The notes under the pieces: generated by a model
Told to the model about the DNA's origin: nothing
Database searches by the model: none
What the model saw: the letters and a program-made list of their open reading frames with translations, nothing else
In this document: piece after piece, positions 25,639-33,484 of the stretch
Layout of the letters: the number at the start of each line of letters is the position of its first letter
Position numbering within the stretch: the first letter of the stretch is position 1
Source of the DNA: Kitasatospora sp. GAS204B
GTDB lineage: Bacteria > Actinomycetota > Actinomycetes > Streptomycetales > Streptomycetaceae
Direction of reading: 5' to 3'
Assembly (NCBI RefSeq): GCF_029892155.1
Contig: NZ_JARZAG010000005.1
Span: 124,001-188,000, forward strand
DNA: 64,000 bases
Made by a program: the position numbers and the translations under genes

Positions 25639-27842
25639 TCCCCGACTTCACCACCATCGGGCTCACCGGGTCCCCGGCCGGCGAGCCCCGGACCACCGAC
25701 GACCAGTGGCGGGCCGCTTGGCGCGAGGCCACCGCCTCGGACGTCGCCGAGCAGCTCTGGGAGACCCCGGAGGGCATCGGCGTCAAGCCGCTCTACACCG
25801 CGGACGACCTGGCCGGCCTGGACTTCCTGGGCACCTACCCGGGCATCGCGCCCTACCTGCGCGGCCCCTACCCGACCATGTACGTCAACCAGCCGTGGAC
25901 GGTGCGCCAGTACGCGGGCTTCTCCACCGCCGAGGAGTCCAACGCCTTCTACCGCCGCAACCTGGCGGCCGGGCAGAAGGGCCTGTCCGTCGCCTTCGAC
26001 CTGCCCACCCACCGCGGCTACGACAGCGACCACCCCCGGGTGACCGGCGACGTCGGCATGGCGGGCGTGGCGATCGACTCGATCTACGACATGCGCCAGC
26101 TCTTCGACGGCATCCCGCTGGACAAGATGTCGGTGTCGATGACCATGAACGGCGCCGTGCTGCCGGTGCTCGCGCTCTACATCGTGGCGGCCGAGGAGCA
26201 GGGGGTGGCACCCGAGAAGCTCGCGGGGACCATCCAGAACGACATCCTCAAGGAGTTCATGGTCCGCAACACCTACATCTACCCGCCGCAGCCCTCGATG
26301 CGGATCATCTCCGACATCTTCGCGTACACCTCGCAGAAGATGCCGCGGTACAACTCGATCTCCATCTCCGGCTACCACATCCAGGAGGCCGGCGCGACGG
26401 CCGACCTGGAGCTGGCCTACACCCTGGCCGACGGCGTGGAGTACCTGCGAGCCGGACTGGGCGCGGGACTTGACGTGGACGCCTTCGCGCCGCGGCTGTC
26501 CTTCTTCTGGGCGATCGGCATGAACTACTTCATGGAGATCGCCAAGCTGCGCGCGGCCCGGCTGCTCTGGGCCAAGCTGGTCGGGCAGTTCGACCCGAAG
26601 AACGCCAAGTCGCTCTCGCTGCGCACCCATTCGCAGACCTCGGGCTGGTCGCTGACCGCCCAGGACGTCTTCAACAACGTCGCCCGCACCTGCGTCGAGG
26701 CGATGGCCGCCACCCAGGGCCACACCCAGTCGCTGCACACCAACGCGCTGGACGAGGCGCTGGCACTGCCCACCGACTTCTCGGCCCGGATCGCCCGCAA
26801 CACCCAGCTGATGCTCCAGCAGGAATCGGGCACCTGCCGGGTGATCGACCCCTGGGGCGGCAGCGCCTACGTCGAGAAGCTCACCCACGACCTGGCCCAG
26901 CGCGCCTGGCAGCACATCCAGGAGGTGGAGGCGGCCGGCGGCATGGCCAAGGCGATCGACGCCGGCATCCCCAAGCTGCGCGTCGAGGAGGCCGCCGCCC
27001 GCACCCAGGCCCGGATCGACTCCGGCCGCCAGCCCGTGATCGGCGTCAACAAGTACCGGGTGGCCACCGACGAGCAGATCGACGTGCTCAAGGTCGACAA
27101 CTCCTCGGTGCGCACCCAGCAGATCGAGAAGTTGCGCCGGCTGCGCGCCGAGCGCGACGAGGCCGCCTGCCAGGACGCGCTGCGCGCGCTGACCCGTTCC
27201 GCCGAGGCGGGCCCCAGCAGCTCGCTCGACGGCAACCTGCTGGCGCTCGCCGTGAACGCGGCCCGCGCGAAGGCCACCGTCGGCGAGATCTCGGACGCCC
27301 TGGAGAAGGTGTACGGCCGGCACGCGGGCCAGATCCGTACCATCTCCGGTGTGTACCGTGACGAAGCAGGAGCCTCCTCCGCCGCCGTGCAGCGCACCCG
27401 CGACCTGGTCGAGAAGTTCGAGACCGCCGAGGGCCGCCGCCCGCGCATCCTGGTCGCCAAGATGGGCCAGGACGGCCACGACCGCGGCCAGAAGGTGATC
27501 GCCACCGCCTTCGCCGACCTCGGCTTCACGGTCGACGTCGGCCCGCTCTTCCAGACCCCGGCCGAGGTGGCCCGCCAGGCGGTGGAGGCCGACGTGCACA
27601 TCGTCGGCGTCTCCTCGCTCGCGGCCGGCCACCTGACCCTGGTCCCGGCGCTGCGCGCCGAGTTGGCCGAAGCCGGACGCGAGGACATCACCATCGTGGT
27701 CGGCGGCGTGATCCCGCCGCAGGACTTCGAGGCCCTCTACCAGGCCGGCGCCTCGGCGGTCTTCGGGCCCGGCACGGTGATCCCGGACGCGGCGTACGAC
27801 CTGCTCCAGAAGCTGGCCGCCGACCTCGGCCACGAGCTGTAG
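25635..27842 (+). CDS. mutB: methylmalonyl-CoA mutase large (alpha, catalytic) subunit
   Basis: The protein has 735 residues. The frame is open far upstream inside mutA, but the only sensible start is TTG 25635 within the mutA stop, giving [20 protein letters not shown]. No ATG or GTG in this frame lies near. Conserved features are [60 protein letters not shown] elements and the cobalamin-binding [13 protein letters not shown] (D-x-H-x-x-G, about residue 614). A rare TTG start plus overlap suggests tight translational coupling for a 1:1 complex. Confidence 0.97.
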   Translation: MIPDFTTIGLTGSPAGEPRTTDDQWRAAWREATASDVAEQLWETPEGIGVKPLYTADDLAGLDFLGTYPGIAPYLRGPYPTMYVNQPWTVRQYAGFSTAEESNAFYRRNLAAGQKGLSVAFDLPTHRGYDSDHPRVTGDVGMAGVAIDSIYDMRQLFDGIPLDKMSVSMTMNGAVLPVLALYIVAAEEQGVAPEKLAGTIQNDILKEFMVRNTYIYPPQPSMRIISDIFAYTSQKMPRYNSISISGYHIQEAGATADLELAYTLADGVEYLRAGLGAGLDVDAFAPRLSFFWAIGMNYFMEIAKLRAARLLWAKLVGQFDPKNAKSLSLRTHSQTSGWSLTAQDVFNNVARTCVEAMAATQGHTQSLHTNALDEALALPTDFSARIARNTQLMLQQESGTCRVIDPWGGSAYVEKLTHDLAQRAWQHIQEVEAAGGMAKAIDAGIPKLRVEEAAARTQARIDSGRQPVIGVNKYRVATDEQIDVLKVDNSSVRTQQIEKLRRLRAERDEAACQDALRALTRSAEAGPSSSLDGNLLALAVNAARAKATVGEISDALEKVYGRHAGQIRTISGVYRDEAGASSAAVQRTRDLVEKFETAEGRRPRILVAKMGQDGHDRGQKVIATAFADLGFTVDVGPLFQTPAEVARQAVEADVHIVGVSSLAAGHLTLVPALRAELAEAGREDITIVVGGVIPPQDFEALYQAGASAVFGPGTVIPDAAYDLLQKLAADLGHEL

Positions 27843-27854
27843 GCGGTCCGACTG

Positions 27855-28841
27855 ATGGCCCGCACGATCGATCTCGACCAGTACCACCAGGGAGTGCTCG
27901 ACGGCTCGCGCGCCTGGATCGCGCGGGCCATCACCCTGGTCGAATCCACCCGCCCCGACCACCGCGAGCTCGCCCAACGCCTGCTGGTCGACCTGCTGCC
28001 GCACTCCGGCAACGCGATCCGGATCGGGATCACCGGCGTGCCGGGCGTCGGCAAGTCCACCTTCATCGAGGGCTTGGGCACCCGGCTCACCGGGCGCGGC
28101 CACCGGGTGGCGGTGCTCGCCGTCGACCCGACCTCCAGCCGGACCGGCGGCTCCATCCTGGGCGACAAGACCCGGATGGAGAAGCTCTCCGCCGACCCGA
28201 ACGCCTTCGTCCGCCCCTCCCCCACCTCCGGCACGCTCGGCGGCGTGGCCCGGGCCACCCGCGAGTCGATGGTGGTGATGGAGGCGGCCGGCTACGACGT
28301 GGTGCTGGTCGAGACGGTCGGCGTCGGCCAGTCCGAGACCACGGTCGCGGGCATGGTCGACACCTTCCTGCTGCTCACCCTGGCCCGCACCGGCGACCAG
28401 CTCCAGGGCATCAAGAAGGGCGTCCTCGAACTGGCCGACCTGATCGCGGTCAACAAGGCCGACGGCCCCCACGACCGCGACGCCAAGGCCGCCGCCCGCG
28501 AACTGGCCGGCGCCCTACGCCTGCTGCAAGCCCCGGACGCCGTCTGGACCCCACCGGTGCTCACCTGCAGCGGCCTTGACGGCACCGGCCTGGACGAACT
28601 CTGGGACCGCCTCACCCAACACCGCGAACTCCTCGACGCCACCGGCGCGTTGACCGCCAAGCGACGCGACCAGCAGGTCGCCTGGACCTGGGCCATGGTG
28701 CACGACCAGCTCTTCGCCCAGCTGCATGAGCACCCGGAAGTCCGCCGCCTCACCCCCGAGTTGGAACAGCAGGTACGGGAGGGCACGCTCACGGCCACAC
28801 TGGCGGCCCAGCGGATCCTCGCGGAGTTCCGCACCGCGTGA
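27855..28841 (+). CDS. meaB: methylmalonyl-CoA mutase-associated GTPase
   Basis: This 328-residue G3E-family GTPase has P-loop GVPGVGKSTFIEG (about residue 59), VDPTSSRTGGSILGDKTRM, the G3-type VETVGVGQSE and the G4-type NKADG. MeaB protects and reloads the B12 cofactor of methylmalonyl-CoA mutase. It starts 12 bp after mutB, so mutA-mutB-meaB is one operon. Confidence 0.95.
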   Translation: MARTIDLDQYHQGVLDGSRAWIARAITLVESTRPDHRELAQRLLVDLLPHSGNAIRIGITGVPGVGKSTFIEGLGTRLTGRGHRVAVLAVDPTSSRTGGSILGDKTRMEKLSADPNAFVRPSPTSGTLGGVARATRESMVVMEAAGYDVVLVETVGVGQSETTVAGMVDTFLLLTLARTGDQLQGIKKGVLELADLIAVNKADGPHDRDAKAAARELAGALRLLQAPDAVWTPPVLTCSGLDGTGLDELWDRLTQHRELLDATGALTAKRRDQQVAWTWAMVHDQLFAQLHEHPEVRRLTPELEQQVREGTLTATLAAQRILAEFRTA

Positions 28842-28863
28842 CCAGATGACGGGCGATGGAAGC

Positions 28864-29043
28864 ATGCCCACCCAGCGGCTCCGCTGCTGTGTCTGCGGGC
28901 AGGACACCGAGGATTCGCAGGACTATGTCCTGCTCGAAGTAAGCGCCGAATCGAGCGCGGCACGTCAGTACTTGGGTGCCCACGCCGGGCACCTGAACTC
29001 GGTCCTGGCCAAGGGCTTCAGTGTCGAAGTGCACTTGATGTAG
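28864..29043 (+). CDS. 59-residue small protein with a CCxC motif
   Basis: It begins MPTQRLRCCVCGQDTEDSQD and ends GFSVEVHLM. The Cys cluster could bind a metal; a second half-site is missing, so a full zinc ribbon would need dimerisation. ATG 28846 in the same frame would add six residues, and neither start has a good RBS. It lies directly after meaB and ends at a very strong terminator, so it is probably the last gene of that transcript. Function unknown. Confidence 0.6.
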   Translation: MPTQRLRCCVCGQDTEDSQDYVLLEVSAESSAARQYLGAHAGHLNSVLAKGFSVEVHLM

Positions 29044-29048
29044 CCCCG

Positions 29049-29085
29049 GGCCGGGCCCTTCTGGGATCAGAAGGGCCCGGCCTTT
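29049..29085 (+). terminator. strong intrinsic terminator ending the mutAB-meaB transcript
   Basis: GGCCGGGCCCTTCT (29049-29062) and AGAAGGGCCCGGCC (29069-29082) form a perfect 14-bp stem with a 6-nt loop followed by TTTA. It lies 5 bp after the small protein stop. Confidence 0.9.
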
Positions 29086-29127
29086 ATGAAGGCGCCTCCG
29101 CCAGCCGCTATCGGAACCGCGCCCAAC

Positions 29128-29328
29128 TCAGCCCCCGTCCACCGGCGCGCCGTACCGCGCCAGCACCTCAGGGGTCGTCGCCTTGCTGAGCAGGCGCAGC
29201 TCCCAGGGCCCGGTGTTCACGTCGAACTCCTTGCCGAACCCGACCCATTTCCCGGCCATTCGCCGCCCGGTCGGATCCATCAGGAACTGGATCGCACCGT
29301 GGTACCGCGCCCCGTGGTAGTAGCCTGG
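29128..29328 (-). pseudogene. C-terminal remnant of a conserved regulator-type gene
   Basis: The reading frame ends with MDPTGRRMAGKWVGFGKEFD then VNTGPWELRLLSKATTPEVL. I recall this as the C-terminal signature of a group of actinobacterial HTH-type regulators. The upstream part is missing: beyond about 29328 the frame no longer resembles protein, and the plus-strand gene at 29347 begins. No start codon or RBS fits. It is best read as the end of a gene cut by recombination. Confidence 0.55.
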
Positions 29329-29346
29329 GGCGCGGAGCGCCTCGCC

Positions 29347-29484
29347 ATGGCACAGCGAACCGACGATCCGCTGGCGGACTACGACCCTGCCTGGTTCTCC
29401 CGCGTGTCGCTCCGCAAGCCCGCCGGGTGGCCACCCTGCACTTGCGGCGCGGCGATCTGCCCGGACCGGGACCCCAGCGAGTGA
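29347..29484 (+). CDS. 45-residue small protein of mobile/regulatory-island type
   Basis: It begins MAQRTDDPLADYDPAWFSRV and ends PPCTCGAAICPDRDPSE, with a CxC...C cluster. Similar mini-proteins occur in Streptomyces accessory islands and integrative elements (recalled, not searched). ATG 29347 has no strong RBS. The stop overlaps the next GTG by 4 bp, so the two small genes are coupled. Confidence 0.5.
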   Translation: MAQRTDDPLADYDPAWFSRVSLRKPAGWPPCTCGAAICPDRDPSE

Positions 29485-29735
29485 ACGCCAACTGTGCCAC
29501 GCCCGATGGCGACCCGTCACCGGCCGCCGAGTGCACCGAATGCGCCCGACTGCGCGAGCAGACCCGGGCAGCCTACCTCTGCGGCGACGCCTCACGCCTG
29601 GCCGACCTCCGAACGATGAGCCGCCTGCACCGGGAATGGCACATCACCCGCACGTCAGGTCAGCCTGAGAGGTCAACTCCCACCCGCCCGAGGCAAGCGG
29701 CGGCCCGGAGTCGTGCTCCGGACCGCCGCCGCTGA
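29481..29735 (+). CDS. 84-residue small protein of mobile/regulatory-island type
   Basis: It begins VNANCATPDGDPSPAAECTE and continues CARLREQTRAAYLCGDASRL, then a helix ending HREWHITR. Two Cys-x2-Cys-like pairs suggest metal binding. The last 14 codons (Ala/Arg-rich) lie inside a terminator hairpin shared with the convergent collagenase gene, so the C-terminus may be an extension into non-coding sequence. GTG 29481 overlaps the upstream stop. Function unknown. Confidence 0.5.
   Translation: MNANCATPDGDPSPAAECTECARLREQTRAAYLCGDASRLADLRTMSRLHREWHITRTSGQPERSTPTRPRQAAARSRAPDRRR
29697..29729. terminator. bidirectional hairpin between small genes and collagenase
   Basis: GCGGCGGCCCGGAG (29697-29710) pairs with CTCCGGACCGCCGC (29716-29729) with one mismatch and a 5-nt loop. 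It sits between convergent stops. Confidence 0.7.
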
Positions 29736-29752
29736 GACCACCTGCGCAGGGA

Positions 29753-32296
29753 TCAGTACTGAGTGCTGATGGTCACGCCGCTGAAGTCGGTCTGGGCATA
29801 GAGGCTGATGTAGCGGTAGCCGGCCGTCGAGTTGGTGACGGTCAGGGTCTGGCTGGTGCCACTGTTGAGCGAGCCGTTGGTGTAGGCGCTCATCGTGGCC
29901 CAGGCGTTGGGGTTGTAGAGGAGGTAGGCCGTCCCGGTGCCGCCGGTGCTGCTGACGGTCAGCGTGGTCGTGCCGGCGGGCAGGTAGATGTAGTAGTAGT
30001 CCAGGTTGTCCACGGTCGCGGACTGGTTGGCCCGGTAGCAGTTCTGCGCCAGCACGCGGGTGTCGGTCGCGGTGCAGGCCGTGGTGCCGCCGCCACCGCC
30101 ACTGCCGCTGACGGTCACGGACTGGGTGATGGCCGCGGTCTTGCCGTTGCCGTCGGTGACGGTCAGGCTGACGTTGTAGGTGCCGGCCGCGGCGTAGGTG
30201 TGCGACGGGCTGGCGGTGGTGGCGGTGGAGCCGTCGCCGAAGTTCCAGGCCCAGGAGGCGATGCTGCCGCCGGACTCGGTCGAGTGGTCGGTGAACTGCA
30301 CGCTCAGGCCGGCGGGGGCGGCGTCGAACGCGGCGGTCGGGGTGCCGCCCACCGCGCAGGCGCCGGCGGCGCAGGCGTCCAGCCAGGTGTTGAAGTCGGC
30401 GTCGTACGCGGTGCCGATCGAGTTGTAGACCGCGTAGCCGCCGGTGTAGTCACCGGTGCGGAAGTGGCTCAGCATGCTGGCGATGACGTCCGGGTGCTTC
30501 TCGACCATGTACCGGACGGCCAGGTAGCCCCACGGGTAGGTGCGGGTCGAGTCACTGTTCTCGTAGGTGTTCTGGAACAGCGTGCTCAGCGCGTAGGTGT
30601 GCTTGGGGGCCTCGGCCACCGCGCCGGTGTCGGTCACGTTCCGGTAGGTGTACGAGACGTACTCGGCCACGCCCTCGATCCACCACACGTCCGGGACGGC
30701 GATCTGCTGCGTGAAGTCGCCCTTCATGTCGTAGCGGCCGTCGAGGGCGTGGGTGTACTCGTGGTTGAGGTTCCAGATGCCGGCCGTGAAGCCGTCGTTG
30801 CCGTTCTGGTAGGTGAGCGAGATCGGCTGGTTGGTGGTGCTGGTCGGGTCGCCGATCAGGGTTATGCCGCCGTTGTTGGTGCTCACCCCGTAGATGCCGC
30901 CGGCGTAGGTCTGGTAGTCCTGCGGGCTGGCGAAGACCACCATCTGCAGCGAGGACTCGTACTGGCCCGGGATCGGGCCGTTGTCCTTGACCAGATTGTG
31001 GACGAACGGGTCCTGGCCTTGCAGGCTCGCGCAGACCGCGGACAGGTCGGCCGCGGTCAGGCTCTGCGCCAGGATGCTGTGCGTGGCGTCGCAGGTGTGA
31101 CTGACCGGCAGCGCCGCTGTCCTGAGCTGCTGCGACAGGTTGCAGACGCCGTAGTAGGAGCAGTTGGACTGGTCGTAGTAACTGGCCATGCCGGCCACGC
31201 CGACCCAGAGCGGGGCGGTCGGGCCGGTGATCGACGAGGCGTCGAGCAGGCCCTTGATCAGTGGCTTGACCGTGGCCGCCAGCGCCGAGTGCTCGATGAA
31301 CCGGGACGTCTCCAGCCCGGCGTTGGAGTCCAGGAAGGAGTTGGTGGTGCCCAGCAGGGCCTTGTGGTTGAGCGCGAAGCTGTCGAGCGTGGTGATGATG
31401 CTCGGGTCGGCGGTGACCGCGGCGACGTAGGCCGGGTTCTGGTGGCCGCGGAAGAGCGGGGTGTACACCGAGTTGACGAAGTTCACCATGTACCAGGACG
31501 CGTCGTACGCGCTGGTGTAGCCGTTCAGCACCTGCTTGTACGTGTTGAGGTACCGGGCCTGCAGGTTGGCGCTGTCGGAGAGGATCATGGCCTCGCCGGC
31601 GACCTCGCCGTTGCCGTCACTGACGTCGTTCAGGTGCGGGCTGGCGACGACGGTGTCGAGGGCGGCCTGCACCGCGCTGGTCAGCGAGGCGTCGTAACTG
31701 CCGACGTCGGTGGGGTCGTTGTACTGGACGTAGTACCCGCCCTGGAGGAAGTACCCCAGCTGCCACAGGCCGGTCGAGTCGTCACCGGCATAGGAGGCCG
31801 CGGCGCTCCGGTACCCGTTGGCGACGGCGGTCATCTGGCTCTCCTTGAACACCCCGGTGGCATTGCCGCCGGTGACGGTGAAGAGCGAGCTGATGCAGTC
31901 GATGGTCGAGCCCTGGATGTAGGAGACCAGGGCCGACCCGGTCCGACCGGAGAAGTCGGCCGGGGTGCAGGAGGTGGCGGCATTGGCCGCCCGGCCGGCC
32001 GCGTTGGTGCCGGCGAGCCTGGGCGCGGGTGCCTTGGGGGTGGCGGACCGCGGGGAGCGCGGGGGCAGTTGGGCCGGGGCGAGCCGGCCGTTCTGCACGG
32101 CGTCCTGGTCGTCGGTGCTTGCGAGGCTGCCGGTCGGCGACACCAGGCCGTGGTGGGGGTTCACGGCCTGGCTGACCTGCTGAGCGGGCTTCACCGTCGC
32201 GGCGGCGAAGCTCGGGGTGGCGGCAAAGCCGGCGACAGCCGTACTCGCGGCGGCGAGCACGGCCATGATTCTGGGCAGCCCGAATGGCTGACGCAT
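29753..32296 (-). CDS. secreted microbial collagenase (peptidase M9) with PKD and pre-peptidase C-terminal domains
   Basis: The protein has 847 residues. It starts with a signal peptide (MRQPFGLPRIMAVLAAASTA, then GFAATPSFAAA). The N-terminal M9 activator region comes next, then a zinc protease with LNHEYTHALDGRYD (HExxH, about residue 512) and a downstream Glu in EGVAEYVSYTY. A PKD domain follows (about 655-735; WNFGDGSTATTASPSHTY), then a C-terminal collagen-binding/PPC-like domain (about 750-847). AAGGAG is 5 nt before ATG 32296; ATG 32299 is the alternative. It would degrade collagen or similar proteins outside the cell. A LysR gene lies directly upstream in the same direction. Confidence 0.93.
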   Translation of the reverse strand: MRQPFGLPRIMAVLAAASTAVAGFAATPSFAAATVKPAQQVSQAVNPHHGLVSPTGSLASTDDQDAVQNGRLAPAQLPPRSPRSATPKAPAPRLAGTNAAGRAANAATSCTPADFSGRTGSALVSYIQGSTIDCISSLFTVTGGNATGVFKESQMTAVANGYRSAAASYAGDDSTGLWQLGYFLQGGYYVQYNDPTDVGSYDASLTSAVQAALDTVVASPHLNDVSDGNGEVAGEAMILSDSANLQARYLNTYKQVLNGYTSAYDASWYMVNFVNSVYTPLFRGHQNPAYVAAVTADPSIITTLDSFALNHKALLGTTNSFLDSNAGLETSRFIEHSALAATVKPLIKGLLDASSITGPTAPLWVGVAGMASYYDQSNCSYYGVCNLSQQLRTAALPVSHTCDATHSILAQSLTAADLSAVCASLQGQDPFVHNLVKDNGPIPGQYESSLQMVVFASPQDYQTYAGGIYGVSTNNGGITLIGDPTSTTNQPISLTYQNGNDGFTAGIWNLNHEYTHALDGRYDMKGDFTQQIAVPDVWWIEGVAEYVSYTYRNVTDTGAVAEAPKHTYALSTLFQNTYENSDSTRTYPWGYLAVRYMVEKHPDVIASMLSHFRTGDYTGGYAVYNSIGTAYDADFNTWLDACAAGACAVGGTPTAAFDAAPAGLSVQFTDHSTESGGSIASWAWNFGDGSTATTASPSHTYAAAGTYNVSLTVTDGNGKTAAITQSVTVSGSGGGGGTTACTATDTRVLAQNCYRANQSATVDNLDYYYIYLPAGTTTLTVSSTGGTGTAYLLYNPNAWATMSAYTNGSLNSGTSQTLTVTNSTAGYRYISLYAQTDFSGVTISTQY

Positions 32297-32397
32297 CATC
32301 ACTCCTTGGTGGGGGACCAGTGGATGCGCCTCGGATGTAGCGCGTGGAGGCGTGTCAGGCACCGTCGCACGCGCCGTGAGCCAGATCAATGAGATGT

Positions 32398-32412
32398 GAC
32401 ATACCACATGTC
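32398..32412. promoter_or_regulatory. inverted repeat upstream of the collagenase gene
   Basis: GACAT (32398-32402), ACCAC, ATGTC (32408-32412) is an inverted repeat in the AT-richer 179-bp gap between the LysR and collagenase genes, about 100 bp from the collagenase start. It is a possible regulator site, perhaps for the adjacent LysR protein, although LysR sites are usually divergent. Confidence 0.35.
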
Positions 32413-32475
32413 GGATCACGGTCATACCATCGGCCGTGGCCCGGGCCCTGACCGTCCGGCTGGTCCGGTCGGGAG

Positions 32476-33420
32476 CTACCGGGCTCGGGCGGCCTGGGTC
32501 CGGGGGTCGGCGCTCCGGCCGCACAGCTCCTGGTAGGCGGCGGACGCGGCGCTGAACAGGGCCTGCGCGAGCTCCTCGTCGACGGCGCCGCGCCGCCAGA
32601 CCAGGACGTACCGGCACCACAGTGGCGTGCCGGTCAGCGGTTTCAGCAGGACGCCGGGGATCGGTCGCGTGGTGGCCTGCACCAGCGCGACTCCCAGATC
32701 CTCCGCGATCATGTGCTGCAACTGCAGCGGATCCCCGAGGAACTCGTGCACGGCGGGCGGGGTGAAACCGGCCTCCGCACACGCCGCGTAGAAGACACCG
32801 GGCCAGCCCGCACCGTCGTCGGGGGTCAGGAACCAGGCGTCCTGGGCGAGCTCGCCCAGCGCGATGTCGGCGCGGTGCCGCAGGCGGTGCCGCGCCGACA
32901 GGGCGAGGATGGACGGCTCCGTGGCGATTCCGCGCACCGCGACGGCCTCGGAGTGCCGAAGCTCCAGCCCCGGGTAGTCCACCGCGATTCCGGCCTCCAG
33001 CTCGCCCTGCTCCAGCAGTTCGACGATCGCCGAGGAGGCGTAGACGCTGCGCAGCCGGAGGGTGCTGCCGGGCAGTCGGCTGTGCAGCCGGGCCACCATA
33101 CCGGGCAGCACGGGCGAGTTGGTGACGGCCAGCCGCAGGACGCGTGGTGGGCGGGACTCGGTCTCGGCCGATCGGTGCCCGATCCCCTCCATCCGTGCCA
33201 GGACGTCACGGGACTGGGCGATCACCTCGGCGCCGTTGGCGGTCGGTTCGGTCCCGGACCGGGTCCGGACGAACAGCGTCACGCCGAAGTGCTGCTCGAT
33301 CCTCAGCAGTTGACGGCTCAGCGCGGACTGCGAGCACCCCAGCACCGCCGCGGCCCGACCGAGACTGCCGGCGTCGGCTATCGCGCATACCGCACGCAGG
33401 TGCCGAAGCTCCAGTTTCAT
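32476..33420 (-). CDS. LysR-family transcriptional regulator
   Basis: This 314-residue protein has an N-terminal winged HTH (MKLELRHLRAVCAIADAGSL, GRAAAVLGCSQSALSRQLLR) and a C-terminal effector-binding domain (about 95-300). The Ser-Gln-Ser-Ala-Leu-Ser-Arg helix is canonical. It is upstream of, and co-directional with, the collagenase gene, and starts 64 bp beyond the end of the fusion gene. The effector is unknown; control of the protease gene is plausible but not shown. Confidence 0.92.
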   Translation of the reverse strand: MKLELRHLRAVCAIADAGSLGRAAAVLGCSQSALSRQLLRIEQHFGVTLFVRTRSGTEPTANGAEVIAQSRDVLARMEGIGHRSAETESRPPRVLRLAVTNSPVLPGMVARLHSRLPGSTLRLRSVYASSAIVELLEQGELEAGIAVDYPGLELRHSEAVAVRGIATEPSILALSARHRLRHRADIALGELAQDAWFLTPDDGAGWPGVFYAACAEAGFTPPAVHEFLGDPLQLQHMIAEDLGVALVQATTRPIPGVLLKPLTGTPLWCRYVLVWRRGAVDEELAQALFSAASAAYQELCGRSADPRTQAARAR

Positions 33421-33484
33421 CCGCCTGTCCCCCCGATTCCCCGCCCGGCCTGGTGTGCTGGCGCTGCCGCCGACGGGGCCATCA

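Noticed and set aside
25572..28472. Very long antisense open frame (966 codons) over mutB and meaB
   Set aside because: High-GC codon bias keeps the antisense frame free of stops. The translation is Gly/Val/His/Gln-rich with no motifs, and three strongly recognisable genes lie on the other strand.
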